From positions 12,743,024-12,807,023 of the forward strand of contig NC_044576.1 of the NCBI RefSeq assembly GCF_901933205.1: DNA of 64,000 bases, given 5' to 3'. Below the pieces are notes generated by a model. It ran no database searches, was not told the DNA's origin, and worked only from the letters and a program-made list of their open reading frames with translations. Numbering within the stretch: the stretch's first letter is position 1; every line of letters begins with the position of its first letter. Of the stretch, positions 37,990 through 49,949 are shown in pieces. The stretch comes from Camarhynchus parvulus. Lineage: Eukaryota > Chordata > Aves > Passeriformes > Thraupidae. The position numbers and the translations under genes were made by a program.

Positions 37990-38240
37990 AGCGTTCTTGT
38001 GGTGAGAAATGCTTCTCAGCACGTGAGGTTTTGGGCTGCCTGGGCTGGAGGGGCTGCCAGGAGCTTTCCGGAGGTGAAGCCGCCCTTGCCGCGCGTGGCT
38101 CGCACGGAGGGAGCGGCTCCGGACCCCGGTGCCATTCTCTGCCCGGGAAACCTGCTGCCCTTGGCCCAGGCAGGGCACTGGCCTGTCCAGGGCAGCAGGC
38201 GCTTCTCTGCACGCATAAGGCATCCTTTGGGATGCACGCT
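37990..38240. promoter_or_regulatory. Isolated CpG-rich patch
   Basis: I count about 16 CpG dinucleotides in roughly 250 bases, densest at 38068-38146, in surroundings that are almost free of CpG. The patch is strongly G+C-rich. Long frames open on both strands at once (37854-38357 and 37924-38382 plus; 37907-38278 and others minus), which reflects low stop-codon frequency in GC-rich DNA, and none resembles a known protein. A GCATCC/GGATGC hairpin with a TTTG loop is at 38220-38235, at its right edge. It could be a small intragenic CpG island, an alternative promoter, an enhancer or a GC-rich ancient exon. Confidence 0.5.
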
Positions 38241-39322
38241 TTGGAATGCATCCTTTTGGCTGCACACTTGTTTTTCAATCACACTGTGTCATTTAACAAT
38301 TGGTTTGGTTTTGGGTTTTTTTTCCTCCTTTGCACTGGATTTCAGCATCTCTTCTGAAGTACACATGGTCATGGGGATATAAGTAAGGGCTGAGCTGTCC
38401 CAGCATAGTCTTTAATAATTTCTTTTGAAATAAGCTGTTGATCAGTGAATTAAATCTAAATTGCTGTTCCTAGGTTAGCTCTGGTTTAAAGGGGCATTGG
38501 TCTCTCTCTGGCCAGGTATGTTTTGTGTAACCATGAACACGTGGTACAAGGCTTCATTATCCAGTACTGAGGCCATGTTATCACGTATCATTACAGTCCA
38601 GATATCATTACATGCCATGCAACCACAGCAGCAAAATTGCATCATGATTTCACTATTAAAAAATAGAGCAAATTGAGTAGGGTGTGATGGGGAGGTTTGT
38701 AAAAGCAGCTGATTACCTTCAGCTCTTATGCAGGCAACTGATTTGTTTCTCAGAAAAATGCCTTGTCTCCTTCTTGCTGCAGCCATAGATGACTTCAATG
38801 CTGAATGGCTTTAGTCTTCTGTAGGGCTTCATTTAAGGAATTTCCCTCTCCTTGTCTGCACACTGGATAGAACAATGCCCTAGAAATCAAAAATAGAAGT
38901 TAGTGTCCCAAAGGCAATGTCTGTCTGCCAGCAGTATGTATGACTTGTTTGGTGGCAAGTGTTTTAGAATTATGAGCATGAACTCATTTGGAAAAATGTA
39001 AAACCTGATCTCTTCTCCTAGATTTAATGCTGTCCCTCTTCCTTTATTTTTATGCTTGTATTGTGCCCTATGAATTTTAATTCTTTTAATTTACGTCCTG
39101 TGGCAAGTGCATCTGTGGAGCTTCTTAGCCACAGTCAGGTTCTCTGCAGCAGATGTTGACAGGCTTAGCTGTTTGCCTCATGGAGATGTGCATCCTGCTA
39201 TGCATTTATATTACAATCCAAGTCATCCCTTTAGGATACTATTCTCAGTGCAGCTTTAAATATCTGCAGGGTGTCTTGAGATCTGAGGAGATTGGGAGAT
39301 CCCTAATTCCCACGACCCTACC

Positions 39323-39349
39323 AGTGTTTCCATTTAAAATGGAAACATT
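39323..39349. repeat. 23-base near-palindrome
   Basis: TGTTTCCATTT (39325-39335) and AAATGGAAACA (39337-39347) are exact reverse complements around a single A. Pairing extends to 39323-39349 if one G-U pair is allowed. A one-base centre disfavours an RNA hairpin and favours a symmetrical protein-binding site or a cruciform. It falls inside an unrecognised 85-codon frame (39153-39410). Confidence 0.8.
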
Positions 39350-40530
39350 TTGTCACAGGTTGAGCTTGTGGGAGACTAGAGGTGACAGGGAATTTGTGAT
39401 TTTCTTCTAAGATAATTCTCTTTGGGAAAGTAATAAAATAATTGTACGGATTATTCCTTGAAGCCTATTTTAAGTAAAAGTTTTTCCCATTTTCTTTGTG
39501 TAAATGCCAATTTTATATTGCCATTAGATCAGGAATTGGCCTCTTAAAAAATAACAACAAACAAAAAACTGCAGACCACCACTTGTATACCTTTAACAGA
39601 ATCTGACGCAACCTGATGGAGAGGCTATAGTGCTGTCCCCCAATGCATGACGTGCTCTGTGTCCCTCCTTAGATTAATGACTGAGTCCACAGCTTTGTAG
39701 AAAGTGGCAGTTGCTGAGAAACAGTGCTAAGAGTTGGGAATGCTGGATCTTCAGTCTTCTTGCAGAGTACCATGTCTCAGGTCTTAGCTGGAGGTGTGGG
39801 GAGGGAGTGGGAGCTGAAACTAACGAGCACCCGTGGCAGGGCTTTCACAGAAACAGGTGGTGATAATCTGCACTTATTTATATTTCCAAAGTTACAAATT
39901 GAATAATGACAGATAAGCTAGAATTACTGTTGAGGTAGGCGTGCTAGACCAGGAGGCAGATTAGTTACATGCAAAAGTTAGTTTTATAAATCTAGTAGCT
40001 ATCTCAGGCTATAGATCTCAAGAAAACTTGTGTTCTGCCCTTTCATATGCTTTCTGTATTTTCTTTTAAAATTAAATTTGATCTTAGTGCTATGATACAT
40101 TTAAAAACTTGAAATTATATCTTCTTGCTATTCTGCTAGTTGCTTGAAGTGTATTACAATAGATTAAAAATCTGCAAGCCAAGTTTGTTTTCTTACCTGG
40201 GGTGCATGGCTAAACACAAAAGCAGGAATCCTTCCAAAAAACTGTTCTTCAATAGAAATACAATTTACTGAAATTCTCTGAATGAATTTAAAACCCTGAA
40301 GTGAACTTGTTTTTCAGATATTAAATTTGCCATAGCACAGGATCTAACAAATAATTTAAATTCATAGGTTGATTTAATTTTGTCACTACAGCTAAAACTT
40401 TTTTTTTTAATTAAAAATTTAAAACCAAGACTTGTAAGACTGCTTCCCACCCCATCTCCCTTTCTTATCTCAAGGTAAACTGGAAAGATCAAGTATCCAT
40501 TACAATTCAAGCTATTACTATGTAATGCCT

Positions 40531-40549
40531 TGTGTGTACACACACACAA
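40531..40549. repeat. (TG)n/(CA)n junction
   Basis: TGTGTGTA runs directly into CACACACACA, giving a 14-base perfect palindrome at 40531-40544. A short alternating purine-pyrimidine microsatellite. Confidence 0.75.
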
Positions 40550-41606
40550 TTCCATCTCCCAGTGCAATCTTGTGTTGAAGAGATTTGTTGGTATGGGAGC
40601 TATAGGTGTACATCTTTGTTGTCTTTATGATTTTTACAGTATACTTTTTTGGATTCTTTCATTATTTTTATCATCAATAGGATACCATTCTACTTCTTTT
40701 TATGTTTTTCTACTGACTCTGTTATAAAATAAAATTGAGCTTCCACATACCTTTCTGTGAATTCTGAGGTAATTGGAAAAGGTTTCACTAGCCTGAATAT
40801 TTAATTAAAGCCAAGTGTAATAGCTTCAGGGATGCCAGAGTTTAAAAACCAAGTATGCTGAGGTGATGTTTTTTTAAAAGAAATTTTCTGAATTTGCCTG
40901 TGCAGTGGTAAATTAAATTTTAATGTAAATTTGAAGGCACAGAAATCTTTGTGTGTGCATTGTGTTTTTAATGAATACCTGTGAAGTTGAAAGACTGCAA
41001 ATACATAAACCTCCAGAGATTTAATAGTTTGGAAAATAAAACCTAAACTTTCATACAAGGTGCTATGTGTAGTTCTACATTTCATGGTGAACCTGCACAT
41101 TTCTAATGGAAGGCTGGACAAAACCTGTTTTTACACTGGATTATTTTCGAAGGTTCATTGAAATGTGGGTTCACTACCTGCAAAAAATGTTGGTTTGCAG
41201 GGGAATAAATGACAAACTAGAGTACTGAAAGTCTCGGGGTTTTGTTTTATTCATCTCAAATGTTTCCTTTGGGCAGAGCTGATTGAAAGAAAAGGAAAGG
41301 CTTAGACAAGAGATCTCAGCTACAGCTGACTGGCAAACTGCCTGCACATTCAACCCCAGTTTATGGATTATTGATTGCAGAGGAGATGAAGTGCAGCTCC
41401 TATTCTCAAGGCAAGCAGACTGCCTTACACAGAGTGCAGCTTAACTTTCTTTCTTAATTAGTGTGGAATACATAATGTGTGTGGAAAAAAGGAGGTCTTG
41501 TTAACAGGTCAGAAGAAGTTACGTTAGCCTGTGTGATGAAAGGAAAGTCAGGAAAATCAACCTGGATTTTTTTTTTCACTTAGCTTATTTAGGTAAATTT
41601 CTCTTT

Positions 41607-41635
41607 ATATGTATATATGTTGTTCATATACATAT
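41607..41635. repeat. 10-bp AT hairpin
   Basis: ATATGTATAT (41607-41616) and ATATACATAT (41626-41635) are exact reverse complements around a nine-base loop. The arms are nearly all A/T alternations, so chance formation is likelier than for the mixed-sequence hairpins. Confidence 0.65.
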
Positions 41636-43535
41636 TTTTTAGTTGAGTATGTCATCGGGTTTAAAAAATAAGGGGTTTTTCACAGAAGTCTAAATTCACT
41701 TCAACAGAGAATTTCAAAGAGCTGAAATATTATAAGCAGATGTGGCTCTGCAAGGAGTGGACAGTGAAGCTTGATTAAACATACCCCTTCCCCCAAGAGC
41801 TACCAACAAAATTAAATACAAACAACTCTCACCTGACCCCAGCAACAACTAACCAAGGTCTAAAAATGATGCTTTTGAATTTAATGGAAAATAGATGATG
41901 AAAATGGCATCTAGGGCAACATTTTGAAATCATAAACATTTGGGCAGTATATGAACATAAATAGTTTTTACTAATAGAGGGAAATAGTATGGTATCCCCT
42001 CAACCCTCTAAACTTAGTCTACTATGAAGCAAGTGCTTGTGTGCAGTAATGACCTGAATATGTAATACTCTACATGCATTTTTCTTTTCTCCAGAGCAGC
42101 CCATGGGATTTTGAGTTAAACTCAATTTTCATATCTAGTTGGCAGAGAATTTGTGCAGAAATTAAATTAGAGTGCTCTGCTGGCTTCTACTGTATCTGCT
42201 GCAGAGCAAGGGAGGGAATGTAAGATGGATGATATGAAGAAGCAGAGTTCCCCTGATCTGGTAATGCCATCATAGTGGGGTGATCCTTTAAGGAAATCTT
42301 GGGTGTTTTTCTTCTATCATCTTGGGCAAGGATTTTGCAATCCTGTGTTTTTGAAATTATTTAGGGTGCTATAAAGGCTGATTTATTTACTGCCAGTATG
42401 ATTTCAGAACCCAGCAGGTATTACTTGTACAAATTAATGAAACATTATTTGTGTTGGTGTAAGGAAAATTCTTGAACGTGAGAAATAACATAGTAGATTG
42501 CTGAAGTGCCATGTGGCAAAAGATGGAGATAGAACATAATACTTTGCAGTCCAGGTGTGAAAAATGTGACAGCTTATTTAGTCAAGGTGGGTATAAAAAA
42601 AAACAACACAAACCCAAAAACCAGAAACCTATACAAAACCTTATTTTTTCTCATAAATGTTTGTCAAGAGGGGAAGGATGAAATCAACATGGTGCTACAA
42701 TGTAATCAGGATGCAAAATGCTGCATAATGAGAAATATGTTCAAAGTTGTCCGTCCTAGGATAAAACCTTAGCTGACAAAGAAAAAACTTAATTGGTTGG
42801 AAATTTAAGAAAAGGTCAGGGAGTCATCTGGAATTTATAGAAATCTTTAGAGAAGATAGTTGCATTATTTTGCAACATCATGTTTTTAATTTGATTAGGA
42901 ATAATGATTTGACTTCTGCAGGCCACTGCTGTGGGGGATAAAGCCTGTCAGGGAGGTTTATTTGGCGTCTGAGAGACTTGACAAGGGCGGATACTGCATT
43001 CTGGTATAACCCTAATTTTAGTGTTAAGTTGGGAATAATTTGCTAAAGTTTACTGACCTACAGGAACGTGGAAGTGTGGTAAATGATTTGTTCTCAACAG
43101 AAAGAAAGAGTGATTTTTGTGATTGCCTGACAGCCAGAGTCACCACAGTGCCAGGGTGGGTGTCCCCCTGCCATGTGCCCTGTGATGAGCAGCAAGTGGA
43201 GCTCCTGGACTCCTTCACAGGGCCAGTGGAGGCCCTGGTCGCCTCACAGGGGTGTGGGCTGGCTCCAGCTGGGTAATCATATTCCTCTTGTGATCCAGTG
43301 GTTCTGCCAAGAGATTGGCGAGCGTGGGCCTTTTTAGACCTTATAGTGCTCACTAAAAGTGAATTTTGTTGAAGAGTTGATATCTTAGTTTATTTTCCTT
43401 TCAGGAACAATTAAAAACAAATGGTGGCATAATGACAGTCACCACGAAGGAGTTTGCGGACGTGGGAAGGGGATACTACATCAGAGCAATTCTTTCCTCT
43501 GGCTTAGGGCAGAGGCCTTTCATTAGGATTTTATG

Positions 43536-43911
43536 TGTAGGTACACTGTGTTAATTGGGGTGGGGCTGGGTTAAGCCTCATCCCCAATGGGCTGCAGCTG
43601 TGAGAAGCAGGTGAATCCTATTGGAGCTGATGAGCCATGGAGTGCCCAGGGGCACTGACCAACCACCAAAGGGAACAGAGGGCACCCAGGTGCAATGCAT
43701 CAACAGGAGGGGATAAAAGGCTGGGCTGAAGAACAAGAGGGGCAGTTGCTTGCAGTCTTCTGAAGATGGTGTTACTCTGTATGGGCAGATGCCTGAAGCC
43801 TTTTCATGAGGTATGGTGTTACTCTGTATGGGCTGAAGCTTTCTGAAATTGATGAGAATTGTGATACTCAGTGTATTGTGACTGTCTCAACAGCAACATA
43901 TGCTGTGACAA
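43536..43911 (+). mobile_element. LTR-like insertion between direct repeats
   Basis: The segment starts TGTAGGTACA, resembling the start of the LTR at 27843, and ends TGTGACAA, resembling the TGACAACA end of that LTR without its last CA. A perfect direct repeat TTATG flanks it (43531-43535 and 43912-43916), as a 5-bp target duplication would. The match extends to nine bases (TTATGTGTA), partly by overlap with the element start. GGATAAAAGG near 43709 could be a TATA box. A 21-base unit containing GGTGTTACTCTGTATGGGC occurs at 43766-43786 and 43813-43833. No retroviral coding sequence adjoins. The region is a solo LTR or another short non-autonomous LTR element; the exact 3' end is uncertain. 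Confidence 0.55.
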
Positions 43912-45588
43912 TTATGTGTATGAATATTTACTCAATTGCCCTTTTCTTTGAATTTGATCTGTGGATTAACAGGGGGTTTCTTTTCCAGAGCAACCTTCTG
44001 ATGTTTCTGTATTGCACTGATTGTATGGGCAGTGCTTTTATACATGCATGAAAAAACCCACAAATTCTTCTGTGAACACCTTGTAGCATAATGGTATTGA
44101 AATAAAACTCATGGATGTAATTCAGAACAAGAGATCCCATAATACAGTAAAGAAAAAAAATTGCTGTTTTCTACCCTGTGAGAGATATTTGTTATTTATC
44201 TTTAGTACACTGGCACATTAAAAAAAATTTGCAACTCAAGATAAGTGAGGACAGCAGTTCATAGTAAGGATATGTATAAAATTGTATATTAATGCAGGTA
44301 ATGAATGCTTCCTAAATATATCTGGAGAAGAGTTCTTCTAATGCTAGTGCTGAAGTACTGAGTTGTTATATATTGTTGCATAATTAGTACAGTAATCTTT
44401 ATGGATGATATATGACCCAGAATGATTTATTTGTAGGTTCAGAGATCAGTTTTGCCTATCCATTCTGTGAACCACTGTTTTGTTTTGAGTTTACCACCCG
44501 TTGTCCTTCTGATCACAATATGTGCATCTAGAGCTGTACTGCCTTTGCTTGGTGAATGCTGTGATAGTCAGCAGAATACATTGTTTTGAAGGCTCTTTTT
44601 TTAAGGTAAAACTTTATCCCTGACAAAGATTTGACAGCTGTTGAAACTACTATAATGAGGGTTTTACTCCCACTGTCTGTGCAAATGTATCACTGAAGTT
44701 TACTTTTCTCATTTACCTGTGGAAGTGTTTGCCTCTGATGTTGTTCCCCTTGTTATCTACAGCTGTTCCTTTCCTTATCAAAACAACACAGGCCTGTGTA
44801 CTGTGTATTAATATAAAAAATTCAAGTTGGCGCAACAAAGAATGGTAGAAAGGCAAAGGATGTTTCCTTTAAAATAATCAGGGTCTTGTTATTTGTTCTG
44901 CAGTGTTTCCCATGGTTACACATGGCCTGTGGAATACAATCTGAAAAGAACTGGTGAGCTTTTTTGCCAGCTGTTTCTCATGATGTCCTCAGCAGACTTG
45001 TTCCTTCTCTCTGACATGCAAGTGTCGGGAGGCATCAGTAACCACTATTGATGGATGGGAGAGTTGTTCAGGTCTGCATCATTTGATGGCTGCATGAACA
45101 GCCCAGCTTGCAGCACTTTGCTAGGACGCATTCCAGGTGCACTTGTCTGTGCTTCCAACAGAATGAACATGAATTCACTTGTTTGGGAGTAGTTTAGAAT
45201 TGTCAACTTCATGGAGCCTTTCTTACAGGACTGCCAAGGTGCAATTAACCACTTGAAGCATCTCGAAGGTCACTGGTGGTTTTCTTGAGGTGGGAGGCTG
45301 TCATCCTGCATCTTGTCAATTCCTGTTTGTTTCTGCTACCATCCCCCTGACTACACAACAATATGCAAAGCCAGGCTTCTTTTTCTCTTCATGGGGTTTG
45401 GGCTGTTTATTTTAATAAAGGAGTGACTGCAACTGGTTTTTTTTCCATGTATACTGCATATAAATGTGTGACTTTATAGGGCACAGAGCAGAAACCATAA
45501 CAATGTATGCAGAATTCTGGAAAGGAGGAGATGAACACATTGACACAGTAGCAAAGCCTTATTTGGCATGTAGACTCATCCAGGTAAA

Positions 45589-45625
45589 TGAGTCATAAGC
45601 AGGAAAGAAGAATCATAATCAAAGG
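45589..45625. promoter_or_regulatory. Possible enhancer-like site cluster
   Basis: A perfect AP-1 consensus TGAGTCA lies at 45589-45595, and an ATCAAAGG word of the TCF/LEF type at 45618-45625. Both motifs are short enough to occur by chance. Only cross-species conservation or accessibility data could support a function. Confidence 0.2.
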
Positions 45626-47475
45626 AAATTAGTTGTGCAAAGGGACATCCTAACTCGCTGATTTCGCTTGTCTCTGTCTTTTCAGCCTTGGCAACTTCTT
45701 AGTTTTGTTTTACGTTGTCCTTATGTCGTGAAGGAAGTCTTATTTTTAGTTCCAATTTGAACCTCAGCTAAAAAGGAAAAATACAGGCAACTCACCCTTG
45801 CCCCCAAATAGTTGTGTTAAAGCTTGTGAAAGGAAACCTGTATAAGAAATGTAACACATAAAGAAAAGAGAGGATAATTTTTCTGAATATCATAGCTCAC
45901 TTCAAAACCCCAGAGAGCTTTTCTTTTATAATCATGAAGTATTCTAGTACACGTGCTGTTAATATGTGTTTCCATTCTTTAGTCTTTCTGGCCTACAGAT
46001 AGAAAATTCCCTCACATTGCTTATCATGCTTTCCTGTTTTGTTTCCAGTAGCATGAGAGCTTAGCTTTACTTCTGTCAATTTAAGCTAGTTTACGTTAAT
46101 ATATTTGCTATAAAGTATTCAAATACTTATTGAAAATCCTTTAAGCTCTACCAAAATGGAGATGGCCTGATCTGGAACATCTTGATAAACCAGTGTGACT
46201 CATCCCTGCTGTGACAGCTTCCCTCAGAAAAGCAGTGAGTGGAGAGATTCTCTGGGTTTTTTTCTCTTAGATTAAATGATGTGCTTTAGAGATCTGTCTG
46301 TAGTGATATTTGATGATTCTCTCAAGGCTTTTGGTTTTAGACTCATATTTGAATGGCAGACTGGTGGGAATGGAGGTGTTGCAAGAAAAATTAACTATGG
46401 CCTTTGAGAAGAAGATATTTTGTCTTATGAGAATACTAAAACTTGAATGTGATCCTGAGTATGAATGATGTTTTTTACTGATAGTATGCATAATATTTAG
46501 GAAATTAAGAGTACTGAACCATATTTCTTTCAGGCACTAACACATCCCATTCATGTAGGAATTAGCTCACAGTTGCTTCCTAGAAGCAAAACAGTGGTGT
46601 CTTTAAATGAGGTTAAAAACAAAAGTGATGCCTATAAACTTGCTGAAATAAAAATATAAACTGAACCACTAAAAAGTAAAATTGCAACTAAATGTACAGA
46701 ATTTTATTTGTTTAGGGATTGACAAGAAGTACTTCAAGGTTTTGAATGAATGATTTTGTGGATGTGCCATTTTTCACTTTGTGTGTTTACTGTATAAACC
46801 CCTGTGAATTGTTGTCCATGTGTGAGCACAGAGACTTTTCTCTGGCTGTTCCACGATTGGATTTTGCAGCCTCTGTGTAGCTCTACCTTGTCTGTGTTTT
46901 CTTACCAGTTTGCAGAGTACCAGCAAATAACTTAACAGGTCTGTACTGAATAACAGGAATGGGTTATCCAGTGGCGGAAGTTTCTAGTGCACTTTCTATT
47001 TCACTCTTAGAGTAGTCATTACTGTTTTCCTCTTGAAGTTGCACCACTTCCTAATAACTAGTTTTACTGGAGGACTTGCTTCCTTGTGGAGAATAAAGCA
47101 ACTTTCAGGACACTTGGAGAAGATTTGCAAATGCCACACAAAAATGCCTCAATCAGAATCAGAAGTTTTTTTCATGCTCTTCCTGTCATTGAATGATGCT
47201 TTAGCTCTTGTTCAAGCACTCATTAACTAAATTGCATTAAATGACACTGTTCAGGGATGAGATATTACTTAGCATGGCCAAAGGTGATATAATCTAGCCC
47301 AAATGCCAGTTTCCAGTTTGTATCAGCTGAACAATAATAAAAATGAAATAGATTAATTGCTACTTTTGGGATTTGCTGAAAATATGCTACAGAGGCATGC
47401 ATTGAACTGTATTCAAAATAGCAACAGAAATATCTGTGCTGTCGTTTTTAAAATTTGCTTTGGCTGAGGGACTGA

Positions 47476-47511
47476 TTTTTCCCTTCCTTTTTTTCCCCCC
47501 CTCTTCCTCTT
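47476..47511. repeat. 36-base homopyrimidine tract
   Basis: Uninterrupted T and C for 36 bases, including a run of seven C at about 47495-47501. Tracts of this kind can adopt triplex structure and also serve as polypyrimidine tracts, but no acceptor AG with an evident exon follows. Confidence 0.75.
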
Positions 47512-49409
47512 GGCTTCTTCCTCTGAAGCAGTATTTGGGTTTCACTGGGAAGCATGTACTTTATAATGGTAAATACTGTTCAGTGTGACATTTTTTCAGG
47601 AAGATAATGTGCTTGGGAGTGTCTCCTTCCAGGCCCAATGACTCAGAAAGCTCTGAAAATATACCATGGTGTGGAAAAACTCAGAAGCATTGCAGGGGGA
47701 GTTGGTGGTGACTAATTTAGTGAGAAAGTGGGCATCAGATGCATTTTGTGCTTGTGGCTGATCTGTGCTTTAACTTATTACATCCTCAGTGTATCTGATG
47801 GACATCACTATGATTTGGAATAGCTGCTACCCTTCTTACTATTTGTTACCTCAAAGTATATATCTGATATGCATACAATATTAATAATCAGTCTTTAATA
47901 ATGTTTTTTAATATCCTGTCTGCTGTATCTTTCCACAAATTACACTGAAACTTTTGTCTTCTGTAAAATCTCTTTATGTTTCAAGATTAGAGATTATTTA
48001 TGTTAATTTAAAAGTCAATAAAGAACTTGCTGATAAAAGTTTAAGATCAGATACTTAAAACAGAAGAAGAGCAATACATCCTTATGCAGCACATTCCAGT
48101 TGAATATGAAGGAATATAAAGACCCTCAGTTAATAATTTTATTTAATTTAAAAACCTGAGAAAATTGGACAGACTGGTCCAGACACCCTGATATAGTGTT
48201 GAGATGAGATCTTGTCTAGTGAAGAAGGACCCTGCTCTTTTGAAATAGAAGTTAAGATCCATCTGTCTGGCCAAGTTAACCTTTTGTGGGTTTATGTCTA
48301 TTGTAGGTACATTAACAAAGATGATTATTCCAGCCTGTACCTTTTGTTTTTGGAGACCCTGTTGGGAAAAAAAGTAAAATCTGTTTTGTTTCACCGCTGG
48401 GAGATGGCATTAGGGTGGGTTTCATGTTTATTTCAATGTTTCTGAGAAACTTACGTTTGAGTTGAATTTTCTTTGGTTACAACTGTTGAACTGTTGACTC
48501 TGGGAAATAAGGATCCTGCAAACAATTGAAAGACAGGGGAATAACCATTATAATAATAATAGTGAATTTATTTATTGAAATAATGTCAGGCGTGCAGTTC
48601 TAGTAAGTACCAGTGAAATAATTTTGAGATAGGTTTTGCAAATCTATATGCTAGGGAAAGGTCTGGAAACTGTGAAATGACTGAGAAATACTACCCTGAG
48701 ACTATAGCTGTCTTGAGTGGCTTTCAGGAAAACAAAATCTTGGCCTTAGGGCGTACCTCTTAACCTGTGAAGGTGGTAGGTGGAAGGTTAGTAGAAATGC
48801 TGGAGTTTGGCAGAATCAAAGAAGTTAAGAGTTCTGGAAAATATCCAATTAGATGGTTAACTGTCACCTACAATAATAGTGAGACATTACTTTAGATGCA
48901 TAAAAGCAAAGTGGAATTAACTTCACTCTTCCTGGGCTGTTTTGTTTTGACAAAAACAATCTGTGTAAAAACTGAACAACAAGACATGTATTTTGTAATG
49001 AGAACATCTGTCTTGGATAAATAAAGTTGCACAGATACATGTCTGGAACAGGGAGTGATTTTTAAAATTTGATTGCAAAGCTTAGGTATGTTGAGGTTTT
49101 AAAATCTGCTAGAACAATCTCCTGACCTTGGATAATACTTTCTCTGTTAGCTCCTTTAATAGCAGCAATTATTAGTCATTTCTGCAAGAGGCCTGTGAGC
49201 CTGGAGAAATTGCCATTTATTTTGTTAGACCAAGTTTATAGTATTTTAAAAATAAAATAAAAATCTGTTAGTCTGCTAGGTCCTTTTTAAAGGACAGCAC
49301 TCCCTTCACAATTCTAAATGTCACTGAGAGGAGCAACACTAGAACCTGTACAGTGAGTTAGCTCAGATTTAGAGCTGCTGTATGACTCTTGAATTGGAAA
49401 GTAGTATGG

Positions 49410-49949
49410 GGTCCTGGTTTTGGCTGGGATTGAGTTAATTTTCTTCCTCTATAGCTGCTCCAGTGTTGTGTGTTGGACTTAGTATGAGAATAATGTTAAT
49501 ACCACACTGCTGTTCTAGCTGTTGCTCAGTGGTGCTTAATTTAAGTCAAGGAGTTTTCAGTTTGCCTGCTCTGCCACCAGGGAGGTGCACAAGAGTTTGG
49601 GAGGAGCACAGCCAGGACAGCTTTGGCTGAAGTGGCCAGAGAAATTTCTCTACCCTGGAGCGTGGTGCTCTGTGTATGAACTGGGGGGACTTGGCTGGGG
49701 GCGCCAGGTGCTGCTGGGGGCTGGGCTGGGCATTGGTCAGCATGTGCTGAGCAAGGGTCACCTTCATCACTCATCTTTATTACTCTCTCTCATATCTCCC
49801 TTCTCTTTGTTATTGCTCCTCTCACTGCTGTTATTGTTATCATCATTATCTTTGTTTTTCCAGTTCTCCTCCCTGTCCCACCATAGGGGAGAGGTGTGTA
49901 ACCAATGTCTGCATGGTACTTAGTTGCTGACTCGGGTTAAACTACAACG
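49410..49949 (+). mobile_element. Solo LTR of an avian endogenous retrovirus
   Basis: The 540-base segment starts GGTCCTGGTTTTGGCTGGG, where intact copies start TGTCCTGG, and ends GGGTTAAACTACAACG, where intact copies end in CA. Internal blocks agree with a common avian ERV LTR I remember: TAGTATGAGAATAATGTT, GTCAAGGAGTTTTCAGTTT, AGCACAGCCAGGACAGCT and GAACTGGGGGGACTTGGC. The usual TATA position reads TGTATGAAC and is degenerate. A T/C-rich stretch with TTAT repeats follows. Flanks TATGG (49405-49409) and TATGA (49950-49954) match at four of five bases, a target duplication of the expected length. No internal retroviral sequence remains. Both terminal dinucleotides are mutated, suggesting some age. 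Confidence 0.85.

Larger units (their letters stand above)
28125..43530. other. Long non-coding stretch
   Basis: About 15.4 kb with no recognisable exon. The longest frame is 190 codons on the plus strand (35637-36209), with no domain I can name. The section 32430-32890 is moderately GC-rich and opens frames on both strands. A locally A/C-rich patch lies at about 41760-41870, against the T/G-rich trend elsewhere. A TA-rich run is at 32154-32164. Hairpins, the CpG-rich patch and homopurine tract are listed separately. Confidence 0.55.
43917..49404. other. AT-rich single-copy stretch
   Basis: No exon or RNA gene is supported and all frames are under 85 codons. A 7-bp inverted repeat, AAGTATT/AATACTT, is at 46113-46128. 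The parts listed separately are a possible factor-binding cluster and a homopyrimidine tract. Confidence 0.55.

Noticed and set aside
37854..38382. Protein-coding gene suggested by frames of 167 and 152 codons
   Set aside because: Long frames open in several phases on both strands, exactly over a GC-rich patch with few stop codons, and no translation resembles a known family.
43040..43276. Exon suggested by a 78-codon frame ending at a GGTAATC donor-like site
   Set aside because: A minus-strand frame overlaps it, no protein family is recognised, the donor is weak and there is no convincing acceptor.
49541..49923. Coding sequence suggested by frames of 74-112 codons
   Set aside because: They lie entirely within the solo LTR and have no retroviral protein similarity I can see.
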